This document shows, piece after piece, positions 9,541-18,026 of a stretch of DNA of 64,000 nt. Numbering within the stretch: position 1 is the first letter of the stretch; each line of letters starts with the position of its first letter. The position numbers and the translations under genes are program-made. The notes under the pieces are model-generated. The model was not told the origin of the DNA. It did not search any database and saw nothing but the letters and a program-made list of their open reading frames with translations. Origin of the DNA: Streptomyces pluripotens (lineage in GTDB: Bacteria > Actinomycetota > Actinomycetes > Streptomycetales > Streptomycetaceae); NCBI RefSeq assembly GCF_000802245.2, contig NZ_CP021080.1:4774001-4838000 (forward strand), in the 5' to 3' direction.

Positions 9541-9970
9541 GACGCCTACGTGCTGCTACCCGTAGGCGTCGGCCTCCACTAGGGGCTTGCTCAGTGGACC
9601 GCACAGCGACCCAACGGCAGAAGCACTTCGCCTTCACACACGGTGCGCGATGGCGCCCGTTCGAGGCTTGCTCCTGTCGGCCCCTGCGGGGCCGCACTAC
9701 CCCAGTCCGTTGGCTGACTTCTGGGGGCGCTGCCGCGCCCCTCATCTCTGTGCCGTTGGGTCAAGTGGGCTTCGTTCTGTCGGCCCCGTAAGGGGCCGTA
9801 CTGCTCTCGGCCTTCTTCCTCCAAGCCGGCCTTGCGGCCGGCGTTGTTCTCCTCTGCCGTTGAGACTGACGGCCGCGAGAGCGGCCGACCTGTCTGGATC
9901 AGCACGTACTTGTACCTCTGCCTGCACAAGTGCAGAGAGCGGAGCGAGGCTTGCCGAGCGGAGCGAGGTA
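9541..9970. other. Non-coding array of phased GC stem-loops
   Basis: No gene with codon bias is visible in this stretch. It opens with a 10-base inverted repeat (9541-9550 / 9561-9570). Five compact hairpins with 7-base perfect stems and 3-4 base loops then follow at 9678, 9724, 9781, 9825 and 9870, spaced 44-57 bases. Two share the context ctgtcggcccc...ggggccg. After them come ctgcac-aa-gtgcag (9922-9935) and a 13-base direct repeat gagcggagcgagg at 9937 and 9956. It could be a replication origin, a structured RNA or a nucleoprotein scaffold. Confidence 0.6.
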
Positions 9971-10021
9971 GATGGTGGTGGTGACACTCTCTATAAGGGG
10001 GGCTGGGCCACCACCAAGAGG

Positions 10022-10981
10022 TCAGGCTGCTTCTGCGGACTTCCTGACCCACCCGTCGTCGGAACGCGTCAGCACCTCGGCGAGCTTCGGGCGGATGGTT
10101 TCGGGCTTTCTGCCTACGTCCTGGGCGTACCTGTGTGCCAGCGCCATGAAGGAGATCTCCTCCGGCTGCTCTTGGACGATCCGGTCCGCGAGGTCGAGGT
10201 GCCAGGGTTTTGCCTCGCGGAGGGGGACGATGTTCGGCCGTGCCTCTACGCGTTCCCACAGAGGGACCTCGCTGCCCGGGGTGGCGTGGCGAACAGTGAC
10301 CTTCAGGTCGAGTTCTTCGCGGGCTCGGTTGATCGCCGTCTGGATGCGGCGCCCCTTCTTGCCGGAGTTGCGAAGGGTGATGAGTGACCGGGCGGCTGCA
10401 CCGAACTGTCGTCCTCCGATGGGAGAGGACGCGACGGTCATGCCCTCGGCAGTGCCCTTCGGGGTGTGGGTGACCAGCAGGGTGGGGATGCCGGCTGAGC
10501 TGATGGGGCGCACACTGCGCATGAAGCGTGCTGCGGCGGAGGGATCGGAGATGTCCTCACCAGGGGCGAGAGCGCCGATCACGTTGTCCAGGACGAACAG
10601 GCCGGGCCGCACCTGTGCGAGGTCCTCCAGGATGCTGCGCCAGAAACCCTCTCGTCCGGTGTCTTCGACGGGGAAGACGGTCACGCTGTTGTCTGGCACG
10701 GTGCCGGAGAGGCGGGCCTTCAGCTCCGCGGCGGCCCCTTCGTCGGTCACCCCGAAGACGATGTGATCGAGGCGCTGGTACACGGGCAGTCCGAGAAACT
10801 CGCTGTGCCCGTTGATCAGGGCTGTCGCCATCCCTGCGGCGAGCAGAGACTTACCGGCCTTGGGTTCTCCGGACAGCATCGTGATGTTGGTGGTGAGTAG
10901 GTCGCTGATGAGGAACGCCTGCTCATAGGGGACGGCCTCGATCTGGTCGAGTGTGCGCCCGGTGTCGCTGATGACTCCCAC
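10022..10981 (-). CDS. RepA-like RecA-fold ATPase
   Basis: 319 residues, GTG start. Walker A GEPKAGKS lies at about residues 38-45, Walker B LFVLDNV follows a GLF stretch, and LLVTHTPKGT is a sensor-like strand. This is the AAA_25/RepA class of hexameric helicase-like ATPases found on plasmids and integrative elements. A C-terminal region after residue 250 looks winged-helix-like (SFMALAHRYAQDVGRKPETI). It may drive element replication, with the stem-loop array just downstream as a candidate origin. It reads toward that array and away from xis. Confidence 0.75.
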   Translation of the reverse strand: MGVISDTGRTLDQIEAVPYEQAFLISDLLTTNITMLSGEPKAGKSLLAAGMATALINGHSEFLGLPVYQRLDHIVFGVTDEGAAAELKARLSGTVPDNSVTVFPVEDTGREGFWRSILEDLAQVRPGLFVLDNVIGALAPGEDISDPSAAARFMRSVRPISSAGIPTLLVTHTPKGTAEGMTVASSPIGGRQFGAAARSLITLRNSGKKGRRIQTAINRAREELDLKVTVRHATPGSEVPLWERVEARPNIVPLREAKPWHLDLADRIVQEQPEEISFMALAHRYAQDVGRKPETIRPKLAEVLTRSDDGWVRKSAEAA

Positions 10982-11095
10982 TGGTGCGGGACTCCCTTCG
11001 GATACGCCAAGCAGGGCGCATCCGCGCCCGCTGTCCCGCCGGATGGCGGGGCATGTGCCTCCTTTCAGTGGCTGGAACGGAGATGACCGTGCTGG

Positions 11096-11278
11096 TCAGG
11101 CAGCGACCGGGCACTCTCGGTCGAGCCACCTGTCGACCTCCGAGAGCCGAAAACGCAGGCTGCCGCCGACCTTGCGCGAGGGGATGCCGAGAGCCCGGTG
11201 GTTGTTGTAGATCCACGCCGGCTTGACCGCCAGGTAGTCGGCCAGCTCGTTCACGGTCATGAGTCGCTTGTCCTGCAA
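11096..11278 (-). CDS. Excisionase-like helix-turn-helix protein (Xis)
   Basis: 60 residues of the MerR-like excisionase fold: MTVNELADYLAVKPAWIY, then IPSRKVGGSLRFRLSEVDRWL. I use the TTG at 11278 because a ggagga site sits 8 bases upstream; ATG 11260 is the alternative. It would bind element ends and direct excision with the integrase. It is divergent from 11408-11974 across a 130-base control region. Confidence 0.8.
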   Translation of the reverse strand: MQDKRLMTVNELADYLAVKPAWIYNNHRALGIPSRKVGGSLRFRLSEVDRWLDRECPVAA

Positions 11279-11345
11279 GGGCTGATTCCTCCAGATGGGA
11301 TCGCGGGGCTTACGGAAGCATCCTGATCTACTGGTCCACCTACGT

Positions 11346-11374
11346 CAAGTCCACATCTGCCCTATCCGGACTTG
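11346..11374. promoter_or_regulatory. Inverted repeat in the xis / downstream-gene control region
   Basis: Arms caagtcc (11346-11352) and ggacttg (11368-11374), 15 bases apart, lie between the divergent genes. A repressor-binding role is inferred. Confidence 0.4.
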
Positions 11375-11407
11375 TCAGAGGTAGATGAGTTGAGTAGGGT
11401 CTCAGGC

Positions 11408-11974
11408 ATGGAGATCGCATACGGCGCTGACGGTCCCCCCTCCCGGGCGGGCATCGAGATGGAGCAGCGCATCGGTTCGTGGAAGGTAGTCATGTGGAGG
11501 CCGATCACCCCCTCCTCGGGTGGTCCAGTGGAGATCCGGATCGAGCCGCATGAGGACGGTGATCCCCAGGAGGTCGCCCGGGGTATCTCAAGCACTGTTC
11601 TTCGGCAAATCGACACGGGCGCGTTCGTCGACGCGCTCAGTAGCACGGGGCAACCAGCTGACGACGATGCCGAGAGGGAAGCAGAGCGTCTTCGGGCAGA
11701 GCTGGCGGAAGCCTCGAAGCGGCTGTCGGATCGCTACCTGGCGATGCTCGCAGCCTTCTACGTGCGTGTGGTCGACATCGGGGAGCGGGCGCCGATCCAG
11801 GCGCTCGAAGAGATCACGGGCGCGAAGCAGCCCACGTTGAAGGGCCACCTCCGTGCTGCTCGGCAGCGAGGTTTCCTGACCAAGGTGGAGGGCAAGGCCG
11901 GCGGTCGCCTGACCGAGAAGGCAACCAAGATTCTGGAGGGGATGAAGGTTGGCGAAGGTTCTGAAGAAGTGTGA
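11408..11974 (+). CDS. Element protein with predicted winged-helix C-terminus
   Basis: 188 residues from ATG 11408; a TTG at 11372 is an alternative start with no better ribosome site. Residues about 85-115 are a charged helix (DDDAEREAERLRAELAEA). The C-terminal half (ALEEITGAKQPTLKGHLRAA, then RGFLTKVEGKAGGRLT) reads like a winged-helix DNA-binding fold. The 3' end overlaps int by 26 bases, so the two are co-translated. Probably a regulator or accessory of integration; the family is not named. Confidence 0.6.
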   Translation: MEIAYGADGPPSRAGIEMEQRIGSWKVVMWRPITPSSGGPVEIRIEPHEDGDPQEVARGISSTVLRQIDTGAFVDALSSTGQPADDDAEREAERLRAELAEASKRLSDRYLAMLAAFYVRVVDIGERAPIQALEEITGAKQPTLKGHLRAARQRGFLTKVEGKAGGRLTEKATKILEGMKVGEGSEEV

Positions 11975-13127
11975 CTGCCGCAACCAGTCGCGGTGCTCAC
12001 ACCTGTGGACGGTCCGCTATCGGGAGCCGGGAGGACGCAGCGCACGTCAGCGTGAGAAGTCGTTCCCGACGAAGCGGGAGGCCGAGGACTTCGGGATCAA
12101 GGCGGAGAACGACAAGCGGGAAGGTGTTTACATAGACCACCAGCTCGGCCGTATCTCCCTGCGTAAGTGGGCCGAGGAGTGGCTGGCCCAGCATCAGGTC
12201 AACGAGTCCACCCGCCGCAACTACCAGGGGTTCATCTCGAACCATCTGGAGCCTGCCCTGGGGGCGCGCACCATCGCCGGCCTGACGGTCTCGGACGTGA
12301 AGAAGTTTCAGGCGTCCCTGGCTGCGGACGGGCTTGCCGCCTCCACCATCAACGACCGCATGAACATCCTGCGGGCCATGATGTCGGCGGCCGTGAAAGA
12401 GCGGCGCATTCCTTTCAGCCCGTGCGACGACGTGCCGCCGCTCAAGGGGGCGGACGTGGCCGTCGACCCGGACGAGATACCGACCCTGGCCGAGGTGTAC
12501 GCCATCGCCGCGGCCATGTCCGAGCAGTACCGGCTCACGGTGTGGCTCCAGGCGGGCGCTGGGCTGCGTATCAGCGAGGCGCTGGGTCTGACTGCGGACT
12601 GCCAGCGCGACGGCTTCCTGCGGCTGCGCCGGCAGATCAGCGCCAAGGCCAACCAGAGTGACTGCGTAACACGCTTCGTGCCTTTGAAGCACCGCACCAC
12701 GGACGAGTTCCGGGACGTGCCGATCCCGCCGTTCCTCGAACAGGGAATCGGCAACCACCTGAAGCGTTGGGGCACGGTGGAGATCGACGGCCTGGAGGCG
12801 CTGTTCGCGCCACGCGAGCGGGGCAAGGGGAAGATGCCCACAGCCTCGACGTACGGCTACCACTGGAGCAAGGCGCTGAAGGCCGCTGGCGTGGTGAAGC
12901 CGGACGGCAAGCCCAAGTACACGCCACACTCGCTGCGCCACTTCTTCGCCTCGACCGCCCTGGCGAACGGCGTTCCGATCCATGAGGTGAGCCGCTGGCT
13001 GGGGCACCGGAACATCAAGACGACCGTCGACACGTACGGACACCTGGTGCCGGAGGCGTGGGACCGCTGCCGAGACGTGATCCAGAAGGCGCTTCACCCT
13101 GGGGCACCCATGGCCATGGCGGCGTGA
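11949..13127 (+). CDS. int: Tyrosine recombinase, integrase of E1
   Basis: 392 residues, TTG start inside the upstream gene. There is a Cys-rich N-terminus (KKCDCRNQSRCSH), an arm-binding/SAM-like core-binding domain (residues about 60-150) and a catalytic domain with R207 (GLRISEAL), H327 and R330 (HSLRH), H353 (LGHRN) and Y363 (VDTYGHL). The full catalytic set is present. The gene ends 100 bases before att2, the usual arrangement for site-specific elements. It probably recombines the ychF 3'-end sites. Confidence 0.9.
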   Translation: MAKVLKKCDCRNQSRCSHLWTVRYREPGGRSARQREKSFPTKREAEDFGIKAENDKREGVYIDHQLGRISLRKWAEEWLAQHQVNESTRRNYQGFISNHLEPALGARTIAGLTVSDVKKFQASLAADGLAASTINDRMNILRAMMSAAVKERRIPFSPCDDVPPLKGADVAVDPDEIPTLAEVYAIAAAMSEQYRLTVWLQAGAGLRISEALGLTADCQRDGFLRLRRQISAKANQSDCVTRFVPLKHRTTDEFRDVPIPPFLEQGIGNHLKRWGTVEIDGLEALFAPRERGKGKMPTASTYGYHWSKALKAAGVVKPDGKPKYTPHSLRHFFASTALANGVPIHEVSRWLGHRNIKTTVDTYGHLVPEAWDRCRDVIQKALHPGAPMAMAA

Positions 13128-13146
13128 GTGCTGACCCCGCGACATG

Positions 13147-13165
13147 GTGCTGACTTGGTGCTGAC
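13147..13165 (+). promoter_or_regulatory. Putative integrase arm-type site, right
   Basis: Identical 19 bases to 880-898. An extra gtgctgac at 13128-13135 and the adjoining ctgactcagcac extend the cluster. It lies between the int stop and att2. Confidence 0.5.
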
Positions 13166-13227
13166 TCAGCACGGGGTCGAGGAGGTAGAACCCTTGGGAA
13201 CACTGGGGAGGAGGGGCCTTCTTGAAC

Positions 13228-13246
13228 GTTCCGCTTCAACGTCTGA
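13228..13246 (+). repeat. att2: junction of E1 and E2
   Basis: gttccgcttcaacgtctga differs from att1 only at the third position of the valine codon (GTG to GTC) and still encodes FRFNV-stop. It is followed at 13258-13299 by an imperfect hairpin with arms aaaggccg / cggccttt. Confidence 0.8.
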
Positions 13247-13320
13247 TCCATTGAGCGAAAGGCCGTCTGACCTGCGGCGGAGCGGGTTGGGCGGCCTTTG
13301 CGGTCCGCACAGAGTCCGCA

Positions 13321-13344
13321 GCGCGCTGACTTCGGTCAGCGCGC
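13321..13344 (-). terminator. Strong hairpin terminator after the integrase fragment
   Basis: A perfect 10-base stem gcgcgctgac / gtcagcgcgc closes a TTCG tetraloop, 10 bases beyond the stop of the minus-strand integrase fragment. The palindrome would also work against rightward readthrough. Confidence 0.7.
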
Positions 13345-13354
13345 GGGGAAGCGG

Positions 13355-13924
13355 CTACGCCGCTTCGTCGAGCTGTGGCTCGGCGTCGGCGGACTGGTCC
13401 GCGTACGCCTTGTCGACGGCGGCCCGGGTCCGCTCCTCGGAGTCGGGCCACAGGTGGGTGTAGATGTTCAGCGTCATGGCCGCGTTGGTGTGGCCGAGGC
13501 GCTCGGAGACCGTCTTCACGGACTCGCCGTGCTTGATCAGCAGGCTGGCGTAGTGGTGCCGGAGGGCGTGAGGTCCCGTGCCCTTCGGTATGCCGGCCTT
13601 CGCACAGGCGGGCCGCCAGGAGCCGTCCATGAAGTGCGTGTAGACCACGGGCCCGCCTTGCGGCGCTGTGAAGATCCAGCCCTCGGGCCCATCGGCGGGG
13701 AAGTCCCGCAGGTGGGCCTTCATCGCATCCACCGCCATGCGAGGGAGCGGGACCGTGCGGTGCGAGCGAGCGGTCTTGGGCGGGCAGACGTACACGCCGT
13801 GCTTGGCGGTCTGCTGGATCTGCTGCTCGACCGAGACGGTCGCGTGCAGCAGGTCCACGTGCCGGAGCTGGAGGCCGAACAGCTCGCCGGGGCGGAGCCC
13901 GGTGGCCGCGCCGAGCAGCACGAT
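13355..13924 (-). pseudogene. Tyrosine integrase, N-terminally deleted
   Basis: About 189 residues of the catalytic domain remain, with all residues: R (TGLRPGELFGL), H-x-x-R (HALRHHYAS), H (LGHTN) and Y (LNIYTHLWPD). A TGA (13925-13927) and unrelated mobC sequence abut the fragment, so the N-terminal arm- and core-binding domains are gone. The lineage differs from the E1 integrase. It probably once belonged to E2, because its 3' end points at att2 about 110 bases away. Confidence 0.8.
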
Positions 13925-14003
13925 TCAGCCGCCGACCGACGTCCAACCACCCGTCGAGCAGCCCTCCTGGCGGGACCTCGATGCCCCCGCCCTGCCCGCA
14001 CTG

Positions 14004-14399
14004 ATGAACCGCAAGCGCACCGTGGAGAAGCGCGACCAGGAGAAGACCATCCGCTTCACGCGGACCGCTGTGAGCGTGATCAGCGCCGCCGCTCACCAGC
14101 GCGGTCAGAAGTTCGCCGGATTCGTCGGGGACGCCGCCCTCGCCGTCGCACTGGGCAAGGCAGGGCTGGTCGGCAGCCCGGAGGACGACCCGGTCCGCCC
14201 GCTGATCGAGGCCGTCGAGGCACACACGGTCGCGCTGAACCGCATCGGCGGCAACCTCAACCAGATCACCGCAGCCATCCACCGAGGAACGGTGCCCGAG
14301 CGTGCCGAGGCGGTGCTGGACTGCGTCGAGCAAGCTGCCGAGAACAGCTATCGACTGATCGACCAGCTCCTGACGGAAGGCACCGCGCATGGTTCCTGA
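14004..14399 (+). CDS. mobC: MobC-like mobilization accessory protein, possibly 5'-truncated
   Basis: 131 residues from ATG 14004. KTIRFTRTAVSVISAAA resembles the ribbon-helix-helix start of MobC proteins, and IGGNLNQITAAIH is the conserved MobC motif. In-frame coding-like sequence continues upstream to about 13925, where the integrase fragment begins, so the original N-terminus and perhaps oriT were lost in that deletion. The 3' end overlaps the relaxase by 11 bases. MobC would bind oriT and assist relaxase nicking. Confidence 0.75.
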   Translation: MNRKRTVEKRDQEKTIRFTRTAVSVISAAAHQRGQKFAGFVGDAALAVALGKAGLVGSPEDDPVRPLIEAVEAHTVALNRIGGNLNQITAAIHRGTVPERAEAVLDCVEQAAENSYRLIDQLLTEGTAHGS

Positions 14400-16086
14400 C
14401 GTCTCCACCGGCTCCGACACCCGCGGACTGATCGTCTACCTCTTCGGCCCCGGCCGCCGCGACGAACACACTGACCCTCACATCGTCGCCGCCTGGGACA
14501 TGGCCGGCGCCCCCGACCCCGGCCGCGACCCGGCAGCCACCTACTCCCTGCTCGCCAAGCGCCTCGAACACCACGTCGATCTGCGCACCCGCGAGCTGGG
14601 CGGCAAGAAACCACCTCAGCACGTCTGGCACTGCCCGGTCCGTACCGCGCCCGGCGACCGCTACCTCACCGACGCCGAGTGGGCCGAAGCCGCTCGCCGC
14701 ATCGTTCACGCCACAGGCATCGCCCCCGAAGGCGACGAGAAGGCATGCCGGTGGATCGCGGTGCGCCACGCCGACGACCACATCCACATCATGGCCACCA
14801 CCGTCCGCGCTGACGGACGCCGCCCGCGCACCCACCGCGACGGACAGCGGGCCCAAGCCGAATGCCGCAAGATCGAGGCCGAGTTCGGCCTGCGCCGCCT
14901 GAAGTCCGGCGACCTCACCGCGCCCCGCACCCCCACCGGCGCCGAACGCGCCAAGGCCGAGCGCCAGGGCCAGACGGTCACGGCACGGCAGTGGCTGCGC
15001 GAGCAGGCGTACGCGGTCGCCGCAGCCGTACGCAACGAAGCCGACTACTTCACCGTGCTGCAGTCCCTCGGCATCAAGGTCAAGACACGCCTCGGTCCAG
15101 AAACCGGTGACGTGATCGGCTACAGCCTCGCCGCCCCAGGCGACACCAACGCGGCCGGCGAACCCGTCTGGTACGGCGGCTCGAAACTCGCCCCCGACCT
15201 CTCCATCAACCGCCTGCGCGAACGCCTCCCCGACCAGGAGGTGGCCGACCACCCGCGGTATGTGGCAGACCCCGCCGACTCATGGCGCCACACCACCACC
15301 GCCATACACGCGGCACGCACCGTACTCGACTCCGGTGACGATGCCGCCGCCCAGGGCCACCTGGGCGCCTTCGGCGACGCCCTGTACAACATCGCCAGCG
15401 CCACGACCGGCCCACACCGGGCGGAACTACAAGCGGCGGCGATGGCATTCAACCGCGCCCGCCGCTCCGCCATCCGCGCCGACCACCAGGCCGCCACCGC
15501 TCTGCGCAAGGCTGCCAAGGAACTCGCCTACGCCTCCGGCGAGCCGGGCGGACTCGCCATTGCCCTGCTCTTCGCCACCGTGCACCTGGCCCGCGCCGCC
15601 GCCAAGTGGCACGAGCAGCGCGGCCACGAACAGCAGGCCGCAGCGGCCGAAGAAGCCTTCCGCCACCTCCAGGCGGGCTACCAGCAGGCCGCCACACCCG
15701 TCCTGGCTGACCTGACCCGCCGCGCACCACGGGCCGCAACCGCCCGCCGCTTCGAGCAAGACGTGCGCGTAGCCCTCCCCAACCACGCCGACCGGATCCT
15801 CGCCGACCCCACTTGGACCGCCCTGACCACCACCCTCGCCCGCGCCGAGACCGCCAGCCACAACCCCCGACGCCTCCTGGCCGAAGTGGGCACCCAGCGG
15901 GAACTCGACAGCGCCGAGCACCCCGCCGAGGTCCTCAACTGGCGCATCACGGCTCAGCCGAACCAGCGCACGCAAGCAGCTCGCAGCCGAAGCACGATCA
16001 GCGGAACGTCGCACATGTCCGCCACGCCACACCCTCCGGCCACACCAGTGGCCATGAGGCCCGAAGAGCGCAGTCGACACCGCTGA
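14389..16086 (+). CDS. Relaxase / mobilization nuclease (MobA/VirD2-like)
   Basis: 565 residues. The three-histidine metal motif H-A-D-D-H-I-H is at about residues 127-133 within RWIAVRHADDHIHIMATTVR. The N-terminal part (YSLLAKRLEHHV) should carry the catalytic tyrosine. After about residue 230 the protein is alanine-rich and helical, without a recognisable helicase or primase. It nicks at oriT and pilots single-stranded DNA in mobilizable elements. The last 40 residues look low-complexity. Confidence 0.85.
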   Translation: MVPDVSTGSDTRGLIVYLFGPGRRDEHTDPHIVAAWDMAGAPDPGRDPAATYSLLAKRLEHHVDLRTRELGGKKPPQHVWHCPVRTAPGDRYLTDAEWAEAARRIVHATGIAPEGDEKACRWIAVRHADDHIHIMATTVRADGRRPRTHRDGQRAQAECRKIEAEFGLRRLKSGDLTAPRTPTGAERAKAERQGQTVTARQWLREQAYAVAAAVRNEADYFTVLQSLGIKVKTRLGPETGDVIGYSLAAPGDTNAAGEPVWYGGSKLAPDLSINRLRERLPDQEVADHPRYVADPADSWRHTTTAIHAARTVLDSGDDAAAQGHLGAFGDALYNIASATTGPHRAELQAAAMAFNRARRSAIRADHQAATALRKAAKELAYASGEPGGLAIALLFATVHLARAAAKWHEQRGHEQQAAAAEEAFRHLQAGYQQAATPVLADLTRRAPRAATARRFEQDVRVALPNHADRILADPTWTALTTTLARAETASHNPRRLLAEVGTQRELDSAEHPAEVLNWRITAQPNQRTQAARSRSTISGTSHMSATPHPPATPVAMRPEERSRHR

Positions 16087-16142
16087 CCCCGTCAGATGCC
16101 CTTCTGCGGGCGCGCGTCCTCATCACGCCGTAGCCTTCCGGC

Positions 16143-16583
16143 GTGCGCTATCTCGCAGAACCATTCATCCTCGGCGCCCTGAAGCGGGGGCGTTCCGTCG
16201 AGCAGTTCCTTGGACCGACTGGAACCCCCGAGAGGCCGGGGGTCCGCTGGGTCGAAATACGACCGTCCCGAGGGTCCTACGAGGTCTACCTCCACACCGC
16301 TCTCGACTGCGAACCCCTGACCGGCGACCTGGATTCGCTGCCACCGTTGTTCGACGACGAGGAAGAGGACTTCGGCCTGCTCTTGGCAACCACGAGTGAG
16401 CCGCTTGCTGCTATGCACGCTGCCGAGAGTCAAACCGGAGCCGCACTTGAACGCTGGGTGAACCAGTCCATGGCGGGCGATGAGTACCGCGACTACGTAC
16501 TGGCCGGCCGCCCCGCAACGACACCTGACGACCGGCCGTGGCCCACTCCGCAGTCGTCGGCCGCCAAGTCGGCGACCTCGTAG
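16143..16583 (+). CDS. Hypothetical protein
   Basis: 146 residues, GTG start. RWVEIRPSRGSYEVYLHTAL suggests a beta-rich core; DDEEEDFG is an acidic stretch and the tail is Pro/Ser-rich. No family recognised. Size and acidic character are similar to the immunity-like proteins further right in E2. Confidence 0.45.
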   Translation: MRYLAEPFILGALKRGRSVEQFLGPTGTPERPGVRWVEIRPSRGSYEVYLHTALDCEPLTGDLDSLPPLFDDEEEDFGLLLATTSEPLAAMHAAESQTGAALERWVNQSMAGDEYRDYVLAGRPATTPDDRPWPTPQSSAAKSATS

Positions 16584-16752
16584 ACGATCAGCGGGACCCG
16601 TTATCCAGCCCTCGCGTGGGCACCGGAAGCCGTCGCCGGAGGCGATCGCTGAGTACACAGCCTTTCGCGCCCGGCCGCACCCGGCAGTCTGCTGGTCGGC
16701 GATTGACATGATGTGCGCCGGTGAGTTCTCAGGTGTCTCTAGAGGGGCGACT

Positions 16753-17325
16753 ATGGCGGTCAAGGCCGAAGCCGATTTCGGAGTCGCCGGACGGGACGAG
16801 TGGTCCTATGCGCCGGCTGTCGGCGTGGGACCGCTCCGGTTCGGTATGACCGTCGACGAAGTGGTCGAGGCGGCTGAGACACTCGGCCAGACGAAGGTCA
16901 GCGATTGTGCACCGGACCACGCGATCTTCTCGCCGACCTGGAAGGTCGAGGTCCGCCGTCACGGGGCGGCTCCTTCTCCATCTGCCGTCACAACCTATGT
17001 GAGTCAAGCTGTGGGCCTCTTCTGCATTGTTGTCGACGCCGTGTACGGTCCCCAGGTCGCGTACGACGGAATCCCGCTGGTCGGGCGAGACCTGTCGGAG
17101 CTGGAGAGCGACGCAATCGCGTATGCCGAGGCAATGGACGTGCACTTCCGCTACACGCCCGAGGGCTACGCAGGACCGGATGATCCCGGGGTCGTCATGC
17201 GTGGGCAGCTGGTCGGGTCGGTCCTTCGATCGCGCCCGTTGTTCTTGGTGACGCGCGACGGCGCGAATACCGAATGGGACTCGATGCCCTCCGAGGAGTA
17301 CCGCCTCAACGGGTCGACGGCCTGA
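16753..17325 (+). CDS. Hypothetical protein
   Basis: 190 residues from ATG 16753 with a gagggg site just upstream; frame-open sequence before it lacks coding character. Segments VGVGPLRFGMTVDEVVEAAE and the late MRGQLVGSVLRSRPLFLV resemble single-gene accessory proteins common in Streptomyces, some with immunity-like behaviour. No catalytic motif seen. Confidence 0.5.
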   Translation: MAVKAEADFGVAGRDEWSYAPAVGVGPLRFGMTVDEVVEAAETLGQTKVSDCAPDHAIFSPTWKVEVRRHGAAPSPSAVTTYVSQAVGLFCIVVDAVYGPQVAYDGIPLVGRDLSELESDAIAYAEAMDVHFRYTPEGYAGPDDPGVVMRGQLVGSVLRSRPLFLVTRDGANTEWDSMPSEEYRLNGSTA

Positions 17326-17406
17326 CGTGGCGTGACTCATGACGAGGAGGCCCGAATACGCCAGCCCACCAGTCGAGGTCGCGTTCGGGCCGCCCGTTAC
17401 GCACCC

Positions 17407-17441
17407 TGATGCCCTCGCTGTCCGTGGCAGCGAGGGCATCA
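17407..17441. terminator. Bidirectional terminator between convergent genes
   Basis: A perfect 14-base stem tgatgccctcgctg / cagcgagggcatca with a 7-base loop lies between the rightward gene ending at 17325 and the leftward HAD gene ending at 17446. Confidence 0.8.
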
Positions 17442-17445
17442 GTCG

Positions 17446-17991
17446 TCAGGCGGCTCGGGCTACGGGTAACTGCGCGACCCACGTCGTGACCTCAGTCAGG
17501 TACTCGGGCTGCAGCCCGAGGTGCGGGTCGGGTTGAACGAGGAGAGTCGGCGTTCCCTCGGCGGTGCGCTCCGCCGCCCAGGCGTGGTCGAGGCTGGTGA
17601 AGTCGTCGTCGATCCAGACGGCGGGGGCGTCGCCCAGCCAGGCGTCGACGTGGTCGCGCTTCCAGAGGTAGCCGTTGGGGTGGCTGGTGGTGATTTGGGG
17701 ACGTGGCAGGTCGACGTGCGGCAGGGCCGGGAGGTCGAGAAGGGGCCCGATGAGGGTGGTGGCGTCCTGGCGCCAGCTGGTGCACCAGACGGGAGTGACC
17801 AGGCCGGTGCGGATCACGTCCATGAGAAGGCGGCCGTGGTCGGGGTTGAGCCAGACGGTGACCGGGTTGTCGGCGCTGCGGCCGGTGGGGACGACGTCGT
17901 GGCGGGCGTGGGTGGCCGGGGCCGAGCCCGCTGCGTCGGGGAAGGGAATGAGGACGCCGTCGATGTCGAGGAGCAGGTAGGGCGGGCGCAT
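17446..17991 (-). CDS. HAD-superfamily hydrolase-like protein
   Basis: 181 residues from the ATG at 17991, with a ggagga site 4 bases upstream. The N-terminal [12 protein letters not shown] is HAD motif I (DxD). TPVWCTSWR fits motif II, and [14 protein letters not shown] carries the acidic motif III/IV pair. Short HAD proteins of this type are phosphatases of unknown substrate. It is the last gene of the leftward operon that starts near 20459, 35 bases after the methyltransferase. Confidence 0.75.
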   Translation of the reverse strand: MRPPYLLLDIDGVLIPFPDAAGSAPATHARHDVVPTGRSADNPVTVWLNPDHGRLLMDVIRTGLVTPVWCTSWRQDATTLIGPLLDLPALPHVDLPRPQITTSHPNGYLWKRDHVDAWLGDAPAVWIDDDFTSLDHAWAAERTAEGTPTLLVQPDPHLGLQPEYLTEVTTWVAQLPVARAA

Positions 17992-18026
17992 CGGTTCCTC
18001 CGGGGGAAGTCGGGGCGAATGGCTGG

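Noticed and set aside
9541..9970. Could the stem-loop array be a CRISPR?
   Set aside because: The hairpins differ in sequence, are only 17-18 bases long, and no cas genes are near. There is no constant repeat.
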